Shown here: in pieces, positions 40,120-51,964 of the stretch | How positions within the stretch are numbered: the stretch's first letter is position 1 | Layout of the letters: each line of letters starts with the position of its first letter | DNA from: Voacanga thouarsii | Taxonomy: Eukaryota > Streptophyta > Magnoliopsida > Gentianales > Apocynaceae | Assembly: GCA_026120185.1 (NCBI GenBank) | Contig: JANUWF010001475.1 | Coordinates: 682,001-746,000 of the forward strand | DNA length: 64,000 nt | Direction of reading: 5' to 3' | Notes under the pieces: generated by a model | The model's database searches: none | What the model was told of the DNA's origin: nothing | Seen by the model: the letters and a program-made list of their open reading frames with translations, nothing else | Program-made: the position numbers and the translations under genes

Positions 40120-40406
40120 CATTATGAAATTTTGGTAATGTTAGAATAAAATCTACACAATAAGAAATTTCTAACTATTATTTGCATAAGAATTTCTTTA
40201 AATTTCTCTTTTTCTTTTCTCTCACAATTCTTTTACAAAAATGATGGTACATTTCAAGTTTAGAAAATAGTTCTATTTATAGAACTCTTATTTAGTGGAA
40301 TACATCATCTTCCACTAATATAAATTAGTGGCATCTCCACTAAATGGTGGACATTTATATAATCCATAATTAGTGGAGCTTCCACTAATTCAACATATTT
40401 ACAATA
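40120..40406 (-). repeat. copia-2 5' LTR
   Basis: 287 bp, minus strand, beginning TATTGTAAATATG at the 40406 end. The leader next to it (about 40040-40119) carries the same duplicated GAGTCTCTACCG..AAAGCCAGAAGAC motif as copia-1. Confidence 0.85.
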
Positions 40407-40484
40407 CTTATTTATTTAAATACTTAGTTATTTATCCTGGTGATATTAATTATCACATTATTACTTATTGTAGGTGCGAGATAG

Positions 40485-41729
40485 ATGGCTCGTGAGGGAA
40501 GGCATGTAAGCGATGGTGAGGGTCTTAATAGTGAATCAGATGACATGAGCGTGCCACTGTAGAATAGGGACGAAGGATACTACGTCAACCGACAAGTGGA
40601 ACCAGTCAACATGTGTCGATGCCACTACCGGGCTTCCTCTACAAGTTATACCAACAACTATTCCTGGGCTAACGTCATCTGAATTAATGGTGACTTTAAA
40701 TATGATAGCACAAGTTATACAAAATCAACAACAAGTGCAGCAAGAACAACAGAGATTGCAACTAGAGCAGGAACAGAGGCAACAAAGACTGACATTGGGG
40801 TCTAGAGCACATTATGAATGACTTAAGAAGGTGGGAATGCCTACTTTTGATGGAATTGCAAATCCGTTAAAGACGAGCAAGTGGTTGGCAGAGTTAGAGG
40901 AAAATGTTGAGATCCTAGAGATACCTGATGATGTCAAGCCAAAAATTGTACCTCCATTCCTAGTTGGAGATGCAAACTAATGGTGGAAATGGACAAAACT
41001 AGCGTATACTCAAGATGAGAGATTTATGACTTGGGGGTATTCAAGAAGGCATTTCTCAATCACTACTTTCCTGTGGCAATCAGATTACAAAAACAAAATG
41101 AATTCTTTGATTTGATACAGACAAAAGGGATGAGTGTTGTTCACTATGGATCACGATTTAATTCTTTGGGACAGTTTGCACCGGAGATCATGGCCAGTGA
41201 AACACTTAAGCTGCAACAGTTTGAAAATGGATTGCAAAGGAGAATTAAGAATCGACTATCCTCGATACCCTCGAAGAACTATAAATAATCCTATACCAGG
41301 TGTCTACACATTGAGGCAGAGATTAAGAAAGGTGATGCTGAAAGGGAGAAGAAGAGACTGAAACCTATATTCAGTCAGGGCCAAGGTTCAAGACCAACAG
41401 GACCCCCGGCAGCAAAAAGGCGTCCATTGCCCAAAACTACTCCGGCAGTAGCTTCTTATGATAAAAAGAAGCTTTGTGAGACTTGTCAGCGAATACATCC
41501 CGGTGAATGTAGATTGAAGATTGAGACTTGTTTCAAGTGTGGAAAGATAAGGCATCGTATTGGGGAGTGTCCGATGATGGCTCAGGAAGCATCAAGACTT
41601 GCTACTCAACCGATCACGAGGCCAGCAGAGCAAAAAAAGCTGAATGCTAGGGTTTTTGCGCTAACTCAACAAGAGGCTGAGACTGCGGATGATGTGGTTA
41701 TAGGTATCATACTAATTAATTCTATATAA
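40485..41729 (+). pseudogene. gypsy gag with zinc knuckle, broken
   Basis: ATGGCTCGTGAGG at 40485 opens the capsid gene but meets TAG at about 40560. The retrotransposon gag domain is readable at about 40960-41290 (KKAFLNHYFP, then FNSLGQFAPEI). After a frame change, the CCHC knuckle CFKCGKIRHRIGEC lies at about 41530-41570. A further stop at 41727 separates it from protease. Confidence 0.85.
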
Positions 41730-41732
41730 GCT

Positions 41733-44700
41733 TTGACGCTCTTTGATTGTGGTGCCACCCATTCTTTTGTATCTCAACGTTTTGTCAAAACTCTAAAATT
41801 AGCCCCTACCTCTTTAGTTGATCATTTTCATGTATCTATTCATAGTGAAAAAGTTTTAGTCTCCAAGCTTGTGATAAGGGGATATAGGGTAGAGATTGGA
41901 AATGAAGTGTTAGATGCTGATCTCATCCATATTCCAATGGTGGATTTTGATGTGATTCTCGGAATGGATTGGCTCTCTTGCAACTGTGCAATGATTGACT
42001 GTAAGGGCAAAAAGGTAAAATTTTCAATTCCAGAGAAAGACGAATTCTATTTTCTGGGAGGTTTGGAGAAGTGGGCGAGCAAGTTGAAACCAATAATATC
42101 AGCCATAAAGGCATGAAGAGATCTTCAAAATGAATGTGAAGGTTTCTTAGCTTACGCATTGAATACTCAGAAGAAGGAGCAAACATTTGAAGACAAACCA
42201 GTAGTATGTGACTTTTCAAATGTATTCCCAGAAGAATTACCAGGACTACCCCCTGAGCGAGAAGTAGAGTTTGAGATTGTTTTGATATCGGGAGCTGAAT
42301 CAATCTCGAAGGCTCCGTACAGAATGGCACCTGCTGAATTACGAGAATTAAAAACACAACCGCAATAATTATTGGATATGGGATTTATACACCCAAACGT
42401 GTCCCCGTGAGGAGCTCCAGTTTTATTTGTGAAGAAAAATGATGGTAGTATGAGACTCTGTATTGACTACCGTGAATTTAATAAGACCACCATCAATAAT
42501 TGGTACCCGTTACCCCGGATAGATGATCTCTTTGACCAGCTGAAAGGTGCTTATGTGTTTTCCAATATTGACTTGCGCTCTGGATATCATCAGTTAAGAA
42601 TTAAGGCAGAAGATATACCCAAAAGTGCTTTCCGAACTCGTTATGGATATTATGAGTTTATAGTCATACTATTTGGAATGACTAATACCCCAGTAGCATT
42701 TATGGACCTGATGAACTGGGTCTTCAAGCCTTAGTTAGATAAGATTGCAGTGGTATTTATTGATGACATTCTGATATATTCATCGTCCGACGAAAAGCAT
42801 GTGGAGCATTTGGCAGTGGTTTTGCAGACCTTGTGGAAGGAGAAATTGTACGCGAAATTTAGTAAGTGTGAATTTTGGCTCAGGAGTGTTGTTTTCTTGG
42901 GTCATGTCATATCTGAAAATGGAGTAGTTGTAGATCCTAAGAAAGTAGAAGCCATAGTAAATTGGGCTAGACCAACTAATGCATCTGAAGTGAGAAGTTT
43001 CTTGGGGTTAGTTGGGTATTATCGGAAGTTTGTGGAGGATTTTTCAAAAATTTCAAGACCGTTAACCCGACTTACCCAGAAAAAGACCAAATTCGAGTGG
43101 AATTCAACATATGAAACTAGTTTTCAGGAGTTGAAGAAAAGGTTGACGTTCGCACCTGTACTTACACTACTATCTGGATCAGGAGGTTTTGTAATCTATA
43201 GTGATGCGTCAAAGAACGGTTTGGGTTGTGTGTTAATGCAGAATGGGAAGGTTATAGCCTATGTGTCAAGACAATTAAAGCCTTATGAGCAGAATTATTC
43301 CACTCACGATCTTGAGTTAGCTGTAGTGATTTTTGCTCTAAAGATCTGGAGGCACTACTTGTATGGAAAGCCTTGTGAGGTGTCTACGGACCATCAAAAT
43401 TTGAAATATTTGTTCACCTAAAAGGAATTTAATATGCGTCAGCGGAGATGGCTAGAGCTGCTTAAGGACTATGATCTGAAGATCAACTATCATCCGGGGA
43501 AAGTCAACAAAGTAGCTGATGCATTGAGTAGGAAGATCAATAATACCCTAGCAGCTATGATCACTCATCAGAGACAATTGATATTAGAATTTGAGAAATT
43601 GGAAATAGAAGTAGGAGGGTCTGCAAAAAGATATGTAGCAGCTTTGACGTTGCAACCAACCTTGGTGAAACGAATAAAGACGACTCTAGGTATGGATGCT
43701 AGTTTAGAGAAGAAGAAGAAGGAAGTTTGTGATGATCAGCAAGCAGATTTCTAAATTCATGATGACGGGAGTTTGAGGTTTAGAGGAAGATTATGTGTAT
43801 TTGACCATCTAAGTTTAAAGGCTAAAATTTTGAAAGAAGCGCATAACTCTAAGTTGTCGGTACTAAAATGTATAGGAATTTGAAGAGAAACTTTTGGTGG
43901 AGCAGAATGAAGAGGGAGATAGCGGGATATATCTCTCGGTGTATAGTATGTCAGCAAGTGAAGGCCGAACACCAAAGACCAGGAGGATTGCTAAAACCTT
44001 TGGAGATATCTATATGAAAATGGAAGCATATCACTATGGACTTTGTTGTTGGGTTGCCAAGATCAAGGTTGGAGAAGGATACTATTTGGGTAATTGTAGA
44101 TAGACTGACTAAATCCATACATTTCTTGTTAATGAAGGCTATAGCAACAATGGATGAGTTGGCAAATATGTACATGAAGGAAATAGTGCGATTACACGAC
44201 ATACCAATTAGCATTATGTCTGACAGGGATCCACGGTTTATTTCACGATTCTGGAAGAGCTTTAATAAAGTTATGGGGACTACAATATCACTTAGTACTG
44301 CATTTCACCCTCGAACTGATGGGCAATCCGAACGTACCATTCAAACGTTGGAGGATATGTTGCGGGCATGTGTGATGGATTTCAAAGGTAGTTGGGTTGA
44401 TCATTTAATGTTGGTAGAGTTCTCTTATAATAACAGTTATCAAACAAGTATTGAGATGGCTCCATATAAGGCATTGTACGGGAGGAGGTGTAGGTCACCG
44501 GTGTGCTGGGATGACGTTGGTGAGAGGATAATTATTGGACCGGAACTAGTACAAATTACCTTGCAGAAAGTACCATTGATCCGCGAGCGAATTAAGACAG
44601 CGCAAGATAGACAAAAGAGTTGGGCAGACAGCAAAAGGCAACCATTGGAGTTTAAGGTGGGAGAGAATGTGTATATTCAAATTTCTCCTATTAAGGGGGT

Positions 44701-45117
44701 GATGAGATTTAGAAAGAGTGGAAAGTTAAGTCCCCGTTTCGTAGGGCCTTATGAGATTCTAGAAAGAGTTGGGGAACTCGCTTATTGTTTGGCTTTACCA
44801 CCGGCACTGTTTAAGGTGCATGATGTTTTCCATGTTTCTCAATTGAGGAGATACATTTCAGATCCAAGTCATGTGTTAGAGGCTGAATCATTGAAAGTGA
44901 TTGAAAGCTTGTCGTACGCGAAGATTCCTTTGAGGATCGTAAATCGTAAGGAGTAGGTATTGCAAAGACGTATTATCCCCTATGTCAAGGTCCAGTAGAC
45001 AAATTATACGCCTCGCGAAGTTACATGGGAATTGGAGGAGGACATGCGCAAGAAGTATCCATCTTTGTTTGACTTGGAAGGTACGTATAAGTTTCGAGGA
45101 CGAAACTTTTGTAAGAG
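41733..45117 (+). pseudogene. gypsy pol (protease-RT-RNase H-integrase), broken
   Basis: Protease has FDCGATHSFVSQ near 41740, with Cys where Ser or Thr is usual after the catalytic Asp. RT spans about 42300-43100, with [21 protein letters not shown] and FIDDILIYS (42756-42782). RNase H follows, with [13 protein letters not shown] and [11 protein letters not shown]. Integrase covers about 43760-44950, with VIVDRLTKSIHFL, SDRDPRF and HPRTDGQSERTIQTLE supplying the D,D,E residues. Stops at about 42115, 42366, 42733, 43419, 43752 and 44954 break the frame. Confidence 0.9.
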
Positions 45118-45125
45118 AGGTGGAA

Positions 45126-45825
45126 TGTAAATACCCAATCCAATTGATTATGGGTCCTGTATTTTAACCGACCCATAAAGTGATTTTTTTATTATGACCC
45201 ATGAGATAGCTCATAGTTTTTAGGAGTCATGAGATATTTAATTAAGTTGAGGGATGTGTTAGTTATTTAGTATTTTTGAAAGTTAAACCTCCGCCTTAAC
45301 CTAAACGACGTTCTTTGATTTTATCATCAGTTGCCCAAAGCGATCATTCAAGGGTTTCAGACTCTGGGGAAGAAAGCTCTGACTTGCTTCAATCGTGAAG
45401 GTGAGTTCTATTGGCTTCGACTATTAAATTAGTTAGAGGTTGAGGAGTAAATATTAAGAGGTTATCTTCTTCTTTGTTTTTGGAATTCTAGATAATAAGG
45501 TAATTGATTCATTGGGTTTAGTTCCTTAGATTGATATTGGTATTGTGTGGTTTGATGATTTTTACTTTGGTTCAGACACTATTGTTTACATTAATCTTAA
45601 GATTGAATAAGATATTAATTATATTAAAGGTTTTATATTTTGTTCATGAAATTTCATTTTAAGTAAGATATATATATATATATATATATATATTTAAAGT
45701 AATAGAACTCAATTAAAATAATTTTTTTAAATTAGAGACTTATTATCTTATTGAAGATATTGTCGTGTAACATTTTGAGTAAGAACTCAAATTTTATTTC
45801 GAATTTCAAATTCGGGTCGTTACCA
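45126..45825 (+). repeat. gypsy 3' LTR (700 bp, internally deleted)
   Basis: It starts TGTAAATACCCAATCC directly after the purine tract. It matches the 5' LTR to about GTGTGGTTTGAT (45550) and then jumps to the part equivalent to 34467, ending GTCGTTACCA. The deletion junction shares a short GAT(T) match. An (AT)n run lies at 45669-45692. Confidence 0.87.
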
Positions 45826-45995
45826 ACATCAATATCTTCAAAAGCTGTCAATGGATTCGGCAACAGACACGAAGGATTAAGTTTGATCAGAAAATGAAAC
45901 TGTCACAAGTTACTATAGCGGATCAACAGAGAGCCAGGCAACTTAAAAATGAAATATCAAAGGAAAATTAGTGGAAATATACAACATTTTCATTA

Positions 45996-48900
45996 TCATG
46001 TTTGTCGCTGGGCGAAATCTGGCACACAAGGGCTTTTGATTAGCATGCTCGGTCTTCTTCGTAACCCGACAACAATAACGCTAATATTGTCTTGGCTACC
46101 TCGGGCAATTGCTAGTTCGGCCAATACCGCAGCCGCATCTGCAGCAGAAACTCCATTTTCAGTAGTTTCACTTGTTCTTTTTCCATTCACCATCTCTTCA
46201 CTATCAGCCGTCTTTATTTGACCATCTAAGCATCTTCTCACCACATTGCATGCAACGTCGTTAGAAACCACGTCCCACAAACCATCGCTAGCTAAGATCA
46301 AGAACTCGTCTTCGCTAGATCTTTTGTTCACTATGACTTCGGGGTCTGATATCACGTATGGTTTCAGATAGCGATCCCCTATGATCCAATTTCGAGTTTT
46401 CGTGAGTAGAAGGGCATATACAAAAGAAAATTAATTACTCCATTTGTCTACTCTACAAGCGGAGGGAGAGATAGTACAACAACAACAAATTAAGTCTTAA
46501 TTTTAAATAACTTGGGGAGAGAGAGAGTAAAAAATAAAAATAAAAATAATTTTATAATTTAGATGAAATTTTAAAAATACTTCTTTAAAAAGTTTCAATT
46601 TTGTTAAAACATAATTAAAATTTTCAAAAATTCTGGAAGGTAACCAATATCGGCCTGACTCTACTAGGTGAGAGAGAAAATGTAACATGAATAGAGAGGA
46701 TGTATCTGTACACATACCTATGGATCTGGACGTGGCAAGTACTCCCATGACCCGCTGGCCATTCCAATTTATGACTCTCCCTCCAGAGAGCTCTATTCTC
46801 TCCAACTCTTCAAATCTGTCAGGCTGGGCAATTGTGAAATGCCCGTCAGCAGAGTAATACTACAGTTGAAAAAAGAAAATACTACAGCAGCGCCGCCTTC
46901 TCTGTCTCTCTCTCTCACACACACACAACACACACACCCCACGCCTCTTTTTTCAGCGGAAAAGGTAAATTTATAAAAAATTTTATATACATCCAATATA
47001 CGTATATTAAATATATTAATTAATTATATTATATATAATAAATATTATTTATAATTTTATCTATAAATAATATAACCATTGAATGCACCAAAAGACATGC
47101 ATGAAATTTATTTGCATACATCAATAATTAATATTTTTAATAAAAAAATTAAACTATTTAATCTCTAAAACATAATATTTGTAATATTTTTGTCTTTAGT
47201 ATTTTTTTTTACCATTATGATCTTTAATAATTTTTTTACCATTATAATCCATAATTTTTTATTTTTTTACCTAAAAATCAATCATTATGATCCCTAAAAA
47301 TAAAAATATTAAAAACCATAATGGCAAAAAAAATCATTAAAGACCATAATAATAAAAAAAATATTATAAACACCGATATTACTTTTTAAGATTAGTCACA
47401 CTAAACTTCTTAAATTTCTCTATCTTTAAGTCTCTCAACAAAATCACAAATCAAATCTCTCTGCTCTATCTTCCCTCCTCTCACCTTTAATGTCAAAAAA
47501 AATAAAAAATTTCTTAAATAATTAATCACTCTTGTACTTAATAAATTTAAAGACATATAATAAAAAATATTTATTAATTTGAATATTCTTAATTTGTATT
47601 TAAATAATTAAAAAATTAAATAATATGAAATTAAAAAAATACTTAAATTTCTCCAATCTTCTTATTACGAATAGAAGCCCGTACTGAATCAAGCCTCCCG
47701 TGACCTAAGGTGAATCTCTACGTCTAATTATTGAGAGAGAGAACCACTAGAGAAAATTTAAGGCATCTAAAGTACCTCCAGCACAAAGATGTAGGTGCTG
47801 ACTCAATTCCTCCCGCTGCCACTACTTGTTGTTATTAAAATGAAAACCTTAATGTTAGATGGTTATGCCTGAAGCTAAAGCTAGATTAATTGGATGCTTG
47901 GCTCATCAGGAAGGTCTATCAAGGCAGAAGGCTGCAAATCGCTGGGTCACCCAAGGCTTAAATTGTAATATAGATCCGATTTACAAAGATCATATATTAA
48001 AAAATTATATTTTATATAATAAAAATTATACAATATAATCTCGTGAATTCACATATCTATAATTTCTCCACCACCCTAGCCGATGATCATCATCGGTGCA
48101 GCAGAGGAGAGTAAAGAATGTTATCGGCAGTATATCGCTGTTCTCCTCCTCCCTCCTCCCCTTCCCTTCATTTCAAACAAATTTGCAACTACAAATTATT
48201 CAAGTTTTCCATGTAATCTATTAAAAATATTATAGTATTCCTCATGAAAATATATACTATACCAGGCGAAGGAAAAAAGTATTTGGACAGAATCCAAGAA
48301 TCACATAAAATCATGCACCTTTATCGAATAAGAGGGCATGTAAAATTGTGGGCAGCTACCTTATGATCGTTGGACAAAGGCACGGCAACTCCTCCTCGTG
48401 AAAGCACAGCTCTAGAGTCCCCACAATTCGCAACCACCACATCTTCCTCTCCAACCGCCGCCACAACAGCTGTGGATCCCATTGTCGCCACTGCTGCCCC
48501 GTTATTGTTCACCTCCTCATCGATCTTGTCAAAGCTTTCCAGCATCACCTTCTGCCAGTTTATACTGCCCCCAGAGCTCTCATCTTCTTCTTGCAGTACT
48601 CTCTCGGCTAACAGCCTGTGCAGGCGGTCACGGCAAGCATGCGCTACACGTGACCCTCCATGACCATCGTAAACTCCAAAAAAATCATATCTTTTTGATC
48701 CTTTTGTCAAAAACCCCAACTCCACCGCAACTGCATCCTCCATTTCTCTCCTTCTGCCTATCACAGAAATCGAGCCATGTGACCAGTATCTAACATCCTT
48801 TGTGTTCTCTCTCGCTATATTATTGTCATCTACAAAAGTAGATGCCCCGACAATAACAATATCTTCCTTCGTTAACTGATTATTTGAAGGTCGTCTGGCA

Positions 48901-49172
48901 AACGATAAAGACACATCTGCTGCCGCTTTTCTCTCTGAACATTCTTTTTCTACTTCATCTGATTGTTTGCTGTCCACTAATTCACCGTTTCCTGATCTCT
49001 TCCTCTTGAAAAACCCAGATTGTAATTGGTCCAGCGACTTCGACCGCCGAAGTGCCAATCTTTTGCGTCGTATGCACCTCTGTTTTTCCCCATCTCGTTC
49101 GACGATGGAAGAAACAGTTCTCCGGCAACCAGTCTCCGGCCCAGGAGACGTGCGCCTTAAGTTTTCAATCAT
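45996..49172 (-). CDS. Clade A protein phosphatase 2C (ABA co-receptor type), 3 exons
   Basis: Clade A PP2Cs dephosphorylate and hold SnRK2 kinases inactive until ABA-bound PYR/PYL receptors inhibit them. Exons are 49172-48360, 46823-46718 and 46378-45996, GT-AG, giving 433 aa. A basic, Ser-rich N-terminus precedes the phosphatase domain from about residue 132. Metal-binding motifs are [23 protein letters not shown] (D169, G170), [17 protein letters not shown] and [17 protein letters not shown] carries the tryptophan (about W291) that inserts into the ABA-receptor latch, so receptor inhibition should be possible, unlike AHG1. The [12 protein letters not shown] context resembles HAI-type members, but I do not assign a paralogue. 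Intron 1 is 1.5 kb and holds a hairpin repeat. The gypsy element ends 170 bp past the stop. Confidence 0.95.
47195..47375. repeat. Hairpin-forming inverted repeat in PP2C intron 1
   Basis: The left side (TACCATTATGATCTTTAATA) is mirrored by the right side (ATTAAAGACCATAATAATA), with the centre near 47285. The repeat is imperfect and AT-rich with no coding capacity. It is probably an old MITE. Confidence 0.55.
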
Positions 49173-49358
49173 GACGGGCGAAAACGAGGCGACATCTCAT
49201 ATCTGCCATTCGCGTGGCGACGGCGGATGATGGATCCTTCATCTCACTAGACAATCTGGAATTCTTCGAACGAATCTGGACCGTGGATGGATAAGTCACC
49301 AGCTGGTGACACGCGGCGCTCTACTTACTGAGAAACACAGTGGGGACTCAAGGAAAAA

Positions 49359-49645
49359 CACACGTGTGGGGCTGAGATGCGTTGGGGTGGGTACGTGGCA
49401 AGAAATATCTCGCTTTACTTGATATGGTGTGGCCGTAATGTGGGCTCCCATGATCTCTAGAAGTAATCACGTGGCGCATTGTTTCGCTCCCAGTACTTCT
49501 CCCTGTGGTCCCCACTGAGTATCTTTTTGCGGTTTGGTGGACAAGAATCAACAATTGTTAACTAATCTGATCTTAAGTGGGGACCACAGGGATACACGTG
49601 TCGGGACCGCTGGCAGTGTGGTCAATCAGCGGCTACTACGTGTTC
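49359..49645 (-). promoter_or_regulatory. ABRE/G-box cluster upstream of PP2C
   Basis: Within 290 bp there are CACGTG at 49361, ACGTGGC at 49393, CACGTGGC at 49468, CACGTGTC at 49595 and ACGTGT at 49638. ACGTG-core elements of this type bind ABF/AREB bZIP factors, and clade A PP2C genes are known ABA-induced feedback regulators. The cluster lies 190-470 bp above the start codon. Function is inferred from motif and position. Confidence 0.7.
49501..49591. repeat. Perfect 16-bp inverted repeat in the PP2C promoter
   Basis: CCCTGTGGTCCCCACT at 49501-49516 is the exact reverse complement of 49576-49591, with 59 bp between. It sits inside the ABRE cluster. A third partial copy (AGTGGGGAC) is at 49340. 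It could be a small MITE or a paired regulatory site. Confidence 0.7.
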
Positions 49646-49861
49646 CCGTGAGTGGGTATGTTGCGCTTTTAAACCCTAATGTTCTGAATTTTGTGAAAAT
49701 TGAGCGGCATGCACGTTTGTCATTTTCAAGAAATTACACATATAAAGAAAGTTTTTACATCACTATAAAATTATAGTAACAAAATAATATTAAAAATTAT
49801 AGAGTTTATTTTGAGATATCAAAAGCATTGAAAATCTTGTTAAGTTTTCATAGTAACACTA

Positions 49862-50103
49862 CTTCTATTTTATAATATAAGTCATTTTAGATTTATATAC
49901 AAAGAATAAAAATTCATAAATTTTAAAATTAAAATTTTAAAAATATTTTTAATTAAATTTTTATTTATTTTAATAATTAAATAAAATTGAATCATAATTA
50001 GTAGAAAGATAGAGATGGTATAGAGAGATAGAGTTAAAAAAAAATTATAAAATGACAAATATTACAAAGAAACTTTATAAACCTAAAATCACGGTGAAAT
50101 AGA
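49862..50103. mobile_element. Stowaway-type MITE, family B copy 2
   Basis: The ends, CTTCTATTTTATAATATAAG and CACGGTGAAATAGA, are imperfect inverted repeats with TA on both sides (49860-49861 and 50104-50105). It matches the interior pattern of the element at 30120-30399. Confidence 0.65.
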
Positions 50104-50105
50104 TA

Positions 50106-51699
50106 CTTTTAAAGTAATAAAATAATTTTAATAGTAAGTATGATTAACTAGTCAATCACCTTTTTTTTAGTAGATCAAAATAGGCATACCATGTTTCTTC
50201 TCTCTTCTTTCTCTCCATCCATTTTTCTCCGCCAAAGCTTTCTTCTTCCCAACGCCTAGTTGTAGAGCTTGGTTAGATTGGAGCTCCGTCTGCCAGAACT
50301 TAAAGTTTAGTCAAAGTTCCTGCTTTTTTCTCTTATTTTGTGTTTTTCACCTCTTTTTTATCCACAAACCATAACAATCTTGTTTTTTAGTCTCATTTAT
50401 CAAAATACAATATTTTTGACGTGATATTTTTCCCCAATATACTTAGATAAGAGTTGGATATTTTGTTTACTCAAAATTCATTTAATACCCGTTGAGTTGA
50501 ACATTTTTTTCATTTTGTATCTTTTTCTTAGACAATTTTCAAAGTTACTTATACATCTAAAGCCTTCTAAATTATTGCCTAGAAGGTTAGATAAGTTTGA
50601 ACTTTTCATGCTAGTGTTGTTTGAGGATAGCAAAAATGGAAAAATTTTTACATAGATTATAAACTCGGACCATATGCATTGAAGAATTGTATCGTACGTA
50701 TAACTTTTATTGTATAAAATATAACTCTTCAATACATATGATCTCTATAAATTGGGTCCATACTAGAATTTTCGACAATAAAGAGACTATAGAACGATTT
50801 ATTATGTGTTTGTTTTTTTTTTCTTTCTATTATACTATACTTAGAGTTTTAGAATGTAGTATGTTACTATAGATCTAGTAATTTCTCCGTATAGTTTGAT
50901 TCTTTTTTAATGAATGCATTTACTTATTAAAAAAAGGATCAAAATGGGCATCCTATGTTAATAATAGATATTTACTTAAACTATTCTCATATGTTATTCA
51001 CCTTTTTTGTTATAGTTCTATTTGCAATCCGAATTTTACATTGACCCTTTAAGCTCAAGTGTCTTTGTTGGGTTCAAACATTTTTAAGTCCAAATATTCT
51101 CACGATGCCCAAACTAACAACAAAACATAGGTAAGATAATGAAAAATAACTCTAGCGTTACTGTAACTATATTATGGATTTAATAACACTTACATAAACA
51201 ATTTGACCACTATCATTGTTGGATAAAAATAAATATTATACGTTGACAATAAATATTTATACTATTCATATATGTCATGTACAACTTTTATTAGAATTTC
51301 TTGTGTAATAGTCTCACGTAAAATTAAAAATAAAAAATAAAAACGTTATGAGTTTGATGGTACTCAAAATACATTATTTGACCATTGTAATTATTGAGTA
51401 AAAATGAACATCTCATATTAAGAATGCGTACTTAGATTTATTTTTACATTTCATTTATAAATTCTATCAGGATTTAAGTTTCACCGATTATAAATATAAA
51501 ATAAGAAAAAAATAATAAAAAAAATTACAAAATTTTTTAGATGAAAAATAATTTTATATTAAAATAATTTTCAAAAAATGGCAGTTGTTTGAAAATAGAT
51601 GAAATTTTATACAACAACAATAGGAATTTCAACTACCTTAGTTGTGAAGTAAGTTTTGTAGAAAGTTAGTTGAAAAATTACAGCTGAAACTGATGCAAG
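50106..51699. other. AT-rich intergenic DNA with a diverged tandem duplication
   Basis: No gene is supported. About 51200-51355 and 51378-51535 look like two diverged copies of a 160-bp unit: each starts TTTGACCA, passes GAGTAAAAAT or GATAAAAATA, and ends in an A-rich block after a TTTCACCG- or TCTCACG-like motif. Confidence 0.45.
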
Positions 51700-51964
51700 G
51701 GCTGCAAATGCAGCAGAAAGCAATCTAAGACTTACCTGCATAAATTTATCCTACATATATCCCATCTGATTCTGACATTATGCCACATGAAAGTCCCCAG
51801 TGATGATATCTCACAGCCTCATTCCAAGATCCTGCACTTATCCCTCTGGGGCAACAAAAGGCTGGGGAGGCATCTTCAAGCATAGGGCTTGACTACATAA
51901 ATTTGGGCTTTTGAAAGGCCCACTATTTTTGAGGAGATTGGACTAATCTACTCAATTTATCAGC

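Larger units (their letters stand above)
34912..40406 (-). mobile_element. Ty1/copia element copia-2, nested in gypsy and carrying an RKD gene
   Basis: A 5495-bp copia element on the minus strand, flanked by CTTAT at 34907-34911 and 40407-40411. It sits between the gypsy primer-binding site and gag. It is a relative of copia-1: the LTR, leader, gag, RT and RNase H all match by eye. The segment between gag and RT, which holds zinc knuckle, protease and integrase in copia-1 (about 16175-17870), is missing. In its place is about 1.74 kb (about 37514-39255) unrelated to copia and containing a plus-strand RWP-RK gene. The gag start is ATA instead of ATG, and RT and RNase H are in broken frames. 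Confidence 0.92.
32878..45825 (+). mobile_element. Ty3/gypsy LTR retrotransposon (degenerate), interrupted by copia-2
   Basis: LTRs starting TGTAAATACCC lie at 32878 and 45126. A primer-binding site complementary to initiator tRNA-Met follows the 5' LTR, and a purine tract (AAGAGAGGTGGAA) precedes the 3' LTR. The order gag, protease, RT, RNase H, integrase is Ty3/gypsy. The flanks ACTTC (32873-32877) and ACATC (45826-45830) are a target duplication with one change. Without the nested copia the element would be about 7.4 kb. The integrase C-terminus is followed by an IIPYVKVQ..VTWELEEDM segment resembling the chromodomain-like tail of Tekay/Del elements, so I infer a chromovirus. Stops and frame breaks make it inactive. 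Confidence 0.92.

Noticed and set aside
43757..44214. Minus-strand open frames opposite gypsy integrase
   Set aside because: They are antisense to a recognisable integrase region and have no motif.
48370..48793. Plus-strand Ser/Pro-rich open frames
   Set aside because: They are antisense to PP2C exon 1, whose phosphatase motifs are unambiguous.
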